Source: Mactra quadrangularis
Lineage: Eukaryota; Mollusca; Bivalvia; Venerida; Mactridae
DNA: 64,000 bases
Direction: 5' to 3'
NCBI GenBank assembly: GCA_025267735.1
Contig: CM046307.1
Span: 46,853,395 to 46,917,394 of the forward strand
The notes below the pieces were generated by a model that was not told where the DNA came from, did not search any database, and was given only the letters and a program-made list of their open reading frames with translations. Each line of letters begins with the position of its first letter. The stretch's first letter is position 1. A program made the position numbers and the translations under genes. This document shows, in pieces, positions 57,813-64,000 of this stretch.

Positions 57813-58018
57813 CAGGGCTTTTTTTCATTGTTTGGGGAAGGGGCCTTGGGCCTTTTTTTATATAGAGCATTTGGGGAAATTTTATGGCAATTTCATAGGT
57901 AAGGGGCAAAATATTAAAGGTAAACTCCAAATTTGGGGAAAACTGCATGATTTTAAAGAAATTTCTAGAGGGGAAGGCGCCTGTAAACCGCCCCTGTTAT
58001 ATAAGGAAAAAAGGCCTG
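57813..58018 (+). mobile_element. MITE Y with 5-bp target duplication
   Basis: CAGGGCTTTTTTTCATTGTT to GGAAAAAAGGCCTG; AATGT abuts both ends (57808-12, 58019-23). The interior GGGGAAGGGGCCTTGGGCCT is shared with the other two copies. Confidence 0.75.
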
Positions 58019-58644
58019 AATGTGTACATTACACTCGTGTATTTGATATTAGAATTTCCTCTTCCCTAGTTTACTGATTGAATGATAAAATAAACTGTAT
58101 GGTTGATTATGTTACTTTATTAGGTTACATACCACTAAATGTTCACCAGAAGCAGTAATTTGCCGGAAAAAGAAAGTGAGACATGCAGTGTATTAATTAT
58201 TTGAGAGTACCTGGTGTCCTCATTTGGGGTGCATTTTTATATTGAAGAGTATGTATGTCTTTGGCAGTGCTTTCCCTATGAAACTATGCAAAAAATCAAT
58301 GGATCTACTTTGTTTGCTCGCTAAGAGTAGTTAAAAGGGGAGGTAACTCTGTACGGCTTGTGACGAAAGAAAAACATAGATGTTTTCATGGTAGGAACTT
58401 TCAATTGAATTTTATTTTCTTATAAGTAACATAACTTTTTTTCTAATACTGATCATTTTGTGCGGAATAGATAGATCTTTCAGCCTACATTTGGTTTGGG
58501 GTATCTAACACCCCTGGGTCATACTGTAATTTGTCATTGAAAATGAGACTTTTTATATACAACAAAGAAGGATTTTATTTAAGTGTATGTAACCTATTGG
58601 TACAATTAGTATGTAATAAAGTACATATATTTTTGGCAGATGGA

Positions 58645-58842
58645 TTGTTAAATTTTATTCAACTGTCAGTTAACTATTCACATACCCACTGATGTAAATA
58701 CTCACTACAGTACTTCTGTACTCATGATTGATAAATATAGATGTCTGTAATTATGTATGGGATAACCAAACAAATAGTGAGTATATAAATCAATGGGGTT
58801 AATGTATGTGCGACGGATAGTTGAAAAGAAAAATTATACAAT
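58645..58842. mobile_element. Tc1/mariner-type MITE, diverged copy of 55,432-55,625
   Basis: TTGTTAAATTTTATTCAACT at the left and a decayed right TIR (AATGGGGTTAATGTATGTGC, then AGTTGAAAAG and TTATACAA). The TA flanks are no longer recognisable. Confidence 0.7.
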
Positions 58843-58869
58843 GTAATTCAGCACATGTACTGTCTTTAA

Positions 58870-59015
58870 ATACTCTCTTGAATACATGCAGCTGTAATGT
58901 TGAACTGGGAGAGTATTCACTTACAATTCTGAAGGTTTTTGCTTCGATTCCAGTTTGGACCCTGGGTTTTTACCAGATTACGATAAATTTTAATGACCCA
59001 TATCAGTATACAGTT
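58870..59015 (+). repeat. tRNA-like SINE (family D), diverged
   Basis: AACTGGGAGAGTATTCACTT, B-box-like GCTTCGATTCC and GTTTGGACCCTGGGTTTTTA parallel the copy at 53,660-53,830. Confidence 0.5.
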
Positions 59016-59164
59016 CTGGCCTAGTACCAGAGAGAGACAAGAATGCTGGAATGGTTTTAGAGTTATCTGTATGTTGATGCATTGAGAACAATAGATGGAG
59101 CTTTTCATTTTCCTCAATTCTGTCGCTAATTCCTATAGATTATTATAGATTAATGACTCTCAAG

Positions 59165-59600
59165 TTCACTCCATAATCCCCTAGAAATGAGCTAGTGAAG
59201 GTAAATTTTCTTGCTCAAGGAAGTAGGCAAGGATGGATCCAGGATTTTTTTCTAGGGTGGGGGGGTCCAAGCTTTTCTAGGGGGGTCCGCACTTTTCTAG
59301 GGGGTCCGAACCTTGAACCACAACCACGTTATACAACACATTTTGCAGAAAAAATGCTACATATTAGTAATAAAAACTACATAACTATTAAATCTTTGTT
59401 AAGCACCGAAAAAAATTGCTTCATGTTATTTAAAAATGACCTACAGGCAAGAAATACACTAATGGACAGGTACATTTTCCAAATTCTAGGGGGGGGGTCT
59501 GGACCCCCCTGACCCTCCGCTGGATCCGCCTATGGTAGGTGTTGGGTGTGATTACCAGTCCAATGTCTAACCACTTGGCACTGCCTGATCCATGAGTACT
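59165..59600 (-). repeat. SINE family C, reversed, split by a MITE
   Basis: The body part (TTTTCTTGCTCAAGGAAGTA) ends at 59,227. The head part (GATTACCAGTCCAATG, reverse of GGACTGGTAATC) resumes at 59,535. Together they make one SINE C interrupted by the element at 59,228-59,534. Confidence 0.75.
59228..59534 (+). mobile_element. MITE of the CATAGGCGGATCC family, copy 3, nested in SINE C
   Basis: CAAGGATGGATCCAGGATTT to CGCTGGATCCGCCTATG. GTAGG abuts both sides (59223-27, 59535-39). Closely related to copy 2 at 37,003-37,299, including the AAATTGCTTCATG and CAGGCAAGAAATACACTAAT segments. Confidence 0.85.
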
Positions 59601-60771
59601 TTGACTTCATTTTTAAAAGTCCTTGTTCTTCTAGTGTTGTGTGGAATAACCGACTAGATATCATTTTCCTGATTTCTGAAATTGAAAGCTTTAGCAATCT
59701 CGCTCTTATAAGGCTTATTATTTGTCGTAAAAGGAGTAAACTTTCATTGAAAATTGCAAATTTATAATCTAAGGGAAGTAACTCTGTTTAAAGAAAGAAC
59801 CGCATTTTAATTTTTATCGAACCGTTGAGTACATGTAGGACGATTAAATTAGCAAGCGCCTAATGATGATGATGAAAATATAATATTTTTTTACAGTTTT
59901 ACCATGTTTTATCATTATATTTTAATGTGAAGCGATAGTTAGACATTGAACATGGAGGATGATCTTTCTTTTTATGGTTTGATATTTTTGTTTTCTATTG
60001 GTATCTCTAAATCATAGCTTGAAGTTGTTTCCTGGAGATCCCAGGCCCAGGGGCCAGGGGCCTAGCTTTCATGGCTCTGTTCAACTTCAACTCAGACAAC
60101 AGACAGTTCAATTTTAACAGCTGAAGTAAATGCCTGCTTGATTTTGCCTGCAAATGTTTGTGCTGTATAATAAATAGTTTAGTTAAAATGTGGCTCTTGC
60201 CAAGTTGTAATTTTTTAAACATTTTGGTGTTGAACAGAACTCAAACCAAACATAGCATTATCTTGTTAGGCAGTAGTTTTTCTTACAAAATACTAGGCAA
60301 TTGCGGATTTTTCAAAATTAATAATTTGACTAGGCAAGACATGAAAGCGAGCACAACCATGCATGTTTATATGTAAACAAGGTCATACTGCAGGGACATA
60401 CATGTAGGAATAGATGTTTCTTACTTCATACAATGACCGGTAATATTGCGTGACAGAAACATACCAGATTTTATAATTGTCTCCAAGCAACATCATCTGA
60501 ACAAACAGTGGGTTGGTAGCTTTTCTAATGTAAGGAAGTTGTGAAAAAATCTTTAAAGACAGAAGGAAATGAGAAAAATTACCAAATATATTTTGAAATG
60601 TTATTATAGGATAAGCACTTTGAAAATACTTTATACCCCAGGTCTCAAATTACAGTACCATAACTTTAGCCTCTGTCCAAAAAAATGAAACAAAAATATA
60701 TGTGCACTCCATAGCATTGTTAAAATTGTGATGTTTTAGTTGTTTTAATAATGAATTAATGATTATTTCAG

Positions 60772-60832
60772 AGAAGATAGTTGATGGTTGGGAGAGAACT
60801 GAGACAGACAATGGAGTTCCTTATTATATGAA
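60772..60832 (+). CDS. DMD: Single exon of a dystrophin-family gene: first half of the WW domain
   Basis: A 61-nt exon after TTATTTCAG, before donor GTATGT; 2 nt + 19 codons + 2 nt. It encodes KIVDGWERTETDNGVPYYM. W-E-R followed eight residues later by V-P-Y-Y is the dystrophin/utrophin form of the WW domain (most WW domains have VYY or YF here). From memory of the family, human DMD exon 62 is also 61 nt, begins and ends in the same phases, and its residues align one to one with W, E, R, N, V, P, Y and Y in the same places; the exon 63 equivalent would supply the His and second Trp. No neighbouring dystrophin exon was found between 55.6 kb and 64 kb. The WW half with EF-hand and ZZ modules normally binds beta-dystroglycan. 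One short exon is thin evidence, so another WW protein is not excluded. Confidence 0.65.
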
Positions 60833-60859
60833 GTATGTTGTGATTTAATTATTTATATA

Positions 60860-61064
60860 CATGCCTTTTTTTCCTTATATAACAGGGGCCGTTTACAGGA
60901 CCCTTCCTCTCCAAAAATTTCTTTAAAATCATAGTTTTCCCTAAATTTTGAGTTTACCTTGGATTTTTTGTTCCCCTATCTATGAAATTGCGATAAAATT
61001 TCCCCAAATGTTCTGTATAAAAAAGGCCCTAGGCCCCTTCCCCAAATACTGAAAAAAAGCCCTG
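60860..61064 (-). mobile_element. MITE Y, reversed copy
   Basis: CATGCCTTTTTTTCCTTATA at the left, AAAAAAAGCCCTG at the right. The flanking 5-mers ATATA and AAATA match at 4 of 5 bases. It lies just after the WW exon, in its downstream intron. Confidence 0.7.
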
Positions 61065-61379
61065 AAATATTTAACATTAACCTAATTTGCTCCACTTTTT
61101 ATGATATTGTTCTATAAACTTAAACTTAAACTTAAACTTTTTCATTTGATTAAACACCTATTTCTATATTACATATTCAATGGTGTTGTACAAAAATGTT
61201 ATAAAAAAATAAATACATGTAAGTAAAAACCCTCCACCATAAAAACATAATGTATATACAACAACACAAAACGAAATAAAAAAGCCTTCATATTTCATAT
61301 TTTTGGACCTACATCCTTCATAGATCATGATAAGTCTTAATTTTACATTTTCATCACTAATTTCTTATTTATTTCTATT

Positions 61380-61470
61380 TATTTTATATTGAAAGTTGGT
61401 GTCCTGAACAGTATAACATGATGCTACTGTTAACCAGACTAGTCCTGAACAGTGTAACATAACACCACTG
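61380..61470 (+). repeat. Short direct duplication
   Basis: GTCCTGAACAGTATAACATG and GTCCTGAACAGTGTAACATA, each followed by CTACTGTTAACCAGAC or CCACTGTTAACCAGAC, period about 53 bp. Confidence 0.65.
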
Positions 61471-61714
61471 TTAACCAGACATTTCCCCAAAGGTGTCGAA
61501 ACATCACCTTTAAAGGGACAATTTATTTAGGTTGTCATTACAGTCATATGAAACAAGGTATAAAATGACTGAGAGCGAGGCAATCCTCATTCCCATGTCA
61601 TAATGCACTCACTCAATCACTTAGTATGTTTACCGTAATTGTAAGGTGAAGCATTAACAAGCCATGTCAGTTTTAGAAAAAATCATAGAAAGTAGAGAAA
61701 TAATGAGTTTTCAA

Positions 61715-64000
61715 TCGTTTTTATACGCCCGTTTTGAAAAAACGGTCGTATTATGTTATGCTGTTGTCCGTCTGTCCGTCTGTCCGTCTGTCCGTCCGTG
61801 GACAATTGCTTGTCCGGATGATAACTCAAGAAAGGATGAACCTAGGTTCCTCAAATTTTATGTGTTGATAGCCCTTGGGTGGAGGAGGTTCCCTATTGAT
61901 TTTGAGACCCCAGGGTTAAAGGTCAAGGTCACTGGGACTTAAAATAGGTAAAACTTGTCCGGACAATATCTGAACCACCAATGTACCTAAGTTCACCAAA
62001 TTTAATGTAAGAGTAGCCCATGTGTCAAAGATGTTCCCTATCGGTTTTGGGGCCCCTGCGTCAAAGGTCAAGGTCACAGTGGCATCATATGGGAAAAAAA
62101 CTTGTCCTGACAATAACTTAACAACCAATCTACCTAGGATCACCAAATTTTATGTGAGAGAAGCCCATGTGTCAAGGATGTTCCCAATCGGTTTTGGGGC
62201 CCCTGGGTCAAAGGTCAAGGTCACAGAGACATCAAATTGAAAAACCTTGTCCGGACCATAACTCAACAACGCCTGTACCTAGGTTCACCAAATTTTATGT
62301 AAGAGTAGCCCATGTGTCAAAGATGCGCCCTATAGGTTTATGGGGTCCCAGGTTCAAAGGTCAAGGTCACAGGGGCATTATATGGAAAAACTTTGTCCGG
62401 ACAATAAATGAAACACCAATGTACCTAGGTTCACCAAATTTCATGTGAGAGTAGCCCATGTGTCAAGGATATGCACTATTGATTTTGGGGCCCCTGGGTC
62501 AAAGGTCAAGGTCACAGTGGCATCAAATTGAAAAACATTGTCCGGGTAATAACTCACTAATGACTGTACCTAGGTTCACCAAATTTCATGTGAGAGTAGC
62601 CCATGTGTCAAGGATGTACCTTATCAGTTTTGGGAAAACAGGGTTAAGTTTAAATCTTAAACCAGAAGATATCAAATTACCAAGCTGTGACTTCAAATGT
62701 TCTATCAATATGTTTATAAAGTCAAAACGGCAAACAATGAAACACTTGTCCAGACAATAACTGAACCACCAATGTACCTAGGTTCTCCAAATTTTATGTG
62801 AGGGTAGCCCTTGGGTAAAGGTTATGCCCTATTGGTTTTGGGGTTCCTGGGTCAAAGGTCAAGGTCACAGAGGCATCATATTGAAAATCCTTGTTTGGAC
62901 AATAACTCATCAACTACTGTACCTAGGTTCACAAAATTTTATGTGAAGGTGGCCCTTGTGTCAAGGATGTTCCCAATAGGTTTTTGGGCCCCAGACCCAA
63001 AGGTCAAGGTCACAGAGGGATCATATGGAAAAACCTTGTCCAGACAATAACTGAACAACCAATGTACCTAGGTTCACTAAATTTGGCGTGAAAGTAGCCC
63101 ATGTGTCAAGGTTATGCCCTATTGGTTTTGGGGCACCTTGGTCAAAGGTCAAGGTCACAGGGGCATCATATTGAAAAACATTGTCTGGATAATTACTCAA
63201 CAATGATTGTACCAAAGTTCACCAAATTTCATGTGAGATTAGCCCATGTGTCAAGGATGTACCTTATCAGTTTTGGGAAAACAGGGTTAAGTTTAAATCT
63301 TAAACCAGAAGATATCAAATTACCAAGCTGTGACTTCAAATGTTCTATCAATATGTTTATAAAGTCAAAACGGCAAACAATGAAACACTTGTCCAGACAA
63401 TAACTGAACCACCAATGTACCTTGGTTCTCCAAATTTTATGTGAGGGTAGCCCTTGGGTAAAGGTTATGCCCTATTGGTTTTGGGGCTCCTGGGTCAAAG
63501 GTCAAGGTCACAGGGGCATCATATTGAAAATCCTTGTTTGGGCAATAACTCATCAACTACTGTACCTAGAGTCACAAAATTTTATGTGAGGGTAGCCCTT
63601 TTGTCAAGGATGTTCCCAATAGGTTTTTGGGCCCCAGACCCAAAGGTCAAGGTCACGGAGGCATCATATGGAAAAACCTTGTCCAGACAATAACTGAACA
63701 ACCAATGTACCTAGGTTCACTAAATTTTATATGAAAGTAGCCCATGTGTCAAGGTTATGCCCTATTGGTTTTGGGGCACCTTTGTCAAAGGTCAAGGTCA
63801 CAGGGGCATCACATTGAAAAACATTGTCTGGGTAATTACTCAACAATGACTGTACCTAAGTTCACCTAATTTCATGTGACAGTAGACCATTTGTCAAGGA
63901 TGTGCCTTATCAGTTTTGGGGAAACAGGGTCAAGTATAAACCTTCAACCAGAAGATATCAAATTACCAAGCAGTGACTTCATATGTTCTATCAATATGTT
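61715..64000 (+). mobile_element. Element with palindromic head, GTCC microsatellite and 145-bp tandem core (array runs off the window)
   Basis: Head: TACGCCCGTTTTGAAAAAAC/GGTCGTA hairpin (61723-61750) and TTATGTTATGCTGTTG, then (GTCCGTCT)n at 61,765-61,800, then tandem units to the window end. Layout (subterminal palindrome, microsatellite, central tandem repeats) is that described for Helentron-associated non-autonomous elements and for bivalve pearl-type elements; the assignment is an inference. The tail is not in view. Confidence 0.6.
61850..64000 (+). repeat. 145-146-bp satellite with higher-order period of about 643 bp
   Basis: Landmarks AAAGGTCAAGGTCA occur near 61,916, 62,061, 62,207, 62,352, 62,498, 62,851, 62,996, 63,141, 63,492, 63,637 and 63,784, about 145 bp apart except for a longer variant unit of about 207 bp after every third one in the later part. 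Variant units (CAGGGTTAAGTTTAAATCTT, near 62,639 and 63,284) are almost identical to each other. The 75-100-codon frames across the units arise because the repeat lacks stops in some frames. Confidence 0.9.

Noticed and set aside
62022..63693. Series of 70-100-codon frames with shared MCQGYALLVLG and SRSQRH phrases
   Set aside because: They are translations of the 145-bp satellite in frames that lack stops. Both strands are open and unit-length changes break them.

Overview
This is AT-rich animal nuclear DNA, most likely from a bivalve or other mollusc. Genes are split into short exons with GT-AG introns and separated by long intergenic stretches full of tRNA-derived SINEs, small terminal-inverted-repeat transposons (MITEs), foldback palindromes, minisatellites and a satellite array. 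The mollusc assignment rests on the style of the repeats (SINEs ending in a CGGCGTTAAAC-type tail; CGTCCGTC heads followed by GGTCAAGGTCA repeats) and is an inference. All genes recognised lie on the + strand.

Layout. 204-349: last coding exon of a multi-pass transporter resembling the SLC16/monocarboxylate group, whose stop codon lies in a 25-bp minisatellite. 350-10,270: repeat-rich intergenic DNA with one possible orphan exon at 818-914. 10,274-22,471: a complete 16-exon LDL-receptor-family gene (VLDLR-like, about 936 aa) with eight LDLa repeats, two EGF modules, a six-bladed YWTD propeller, a third EGF, a Thr/Pro/Ala repeat stalk, one membrane helix and an FDNPVY internalisation motif. 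Its probable 3'UTR runs to about 26.7 kb. 26.7-50.5 kb: no gene recognised; SINEs, hAT-like and Tc1/mariner-like MITEs (some nested), minisatellites and an odd A/C-rich block at 47.0-48.6 kb. 50,588-54,612: a complete 5-exon CREC-family (reticulocalbin/calumenin type) gene of 322 aa with a signal peptide, six EF-hands and a C-terminal KDEL. 60,772-60,832: a single 61-nt exon encoding the first half of a dystrophin-type WW domain. 61.7 kb to the end: an element with a palindromic head and a GTCC microsatellite that opens into a 145-bp tandem array with a roughly 643-bp higher-order period.

The genes do not form a pathway. The receptor would act in lipoprotein or vitellogenin endocytosis, the CREC protein in calcium buffering and chaperoning in the ER lumen, and the WW exon in the cytoskeleton-to-dystroglycan link. 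If the exon belongs to a dystrophin gene whose earlier exons lie 5' of this window, the CREC gene, and perhaps the receptor, would sit inside its introns.

The observations most worth following up are: the satellite, each unit of which carries nuclear-receptor-type sites; the WW exon, whose length and phases match vertebrate dystrophin exon 62; foldback elements whose arms have expanded into minisatellites; a MITE that supplies the first AATAAA of the CREC gene; and the hairpin-dense block with a frame-preserving duplication at 47.4-48.6 kb. No homology search was run. Exon limits come from splice consensus, phase continuity and domain structure.
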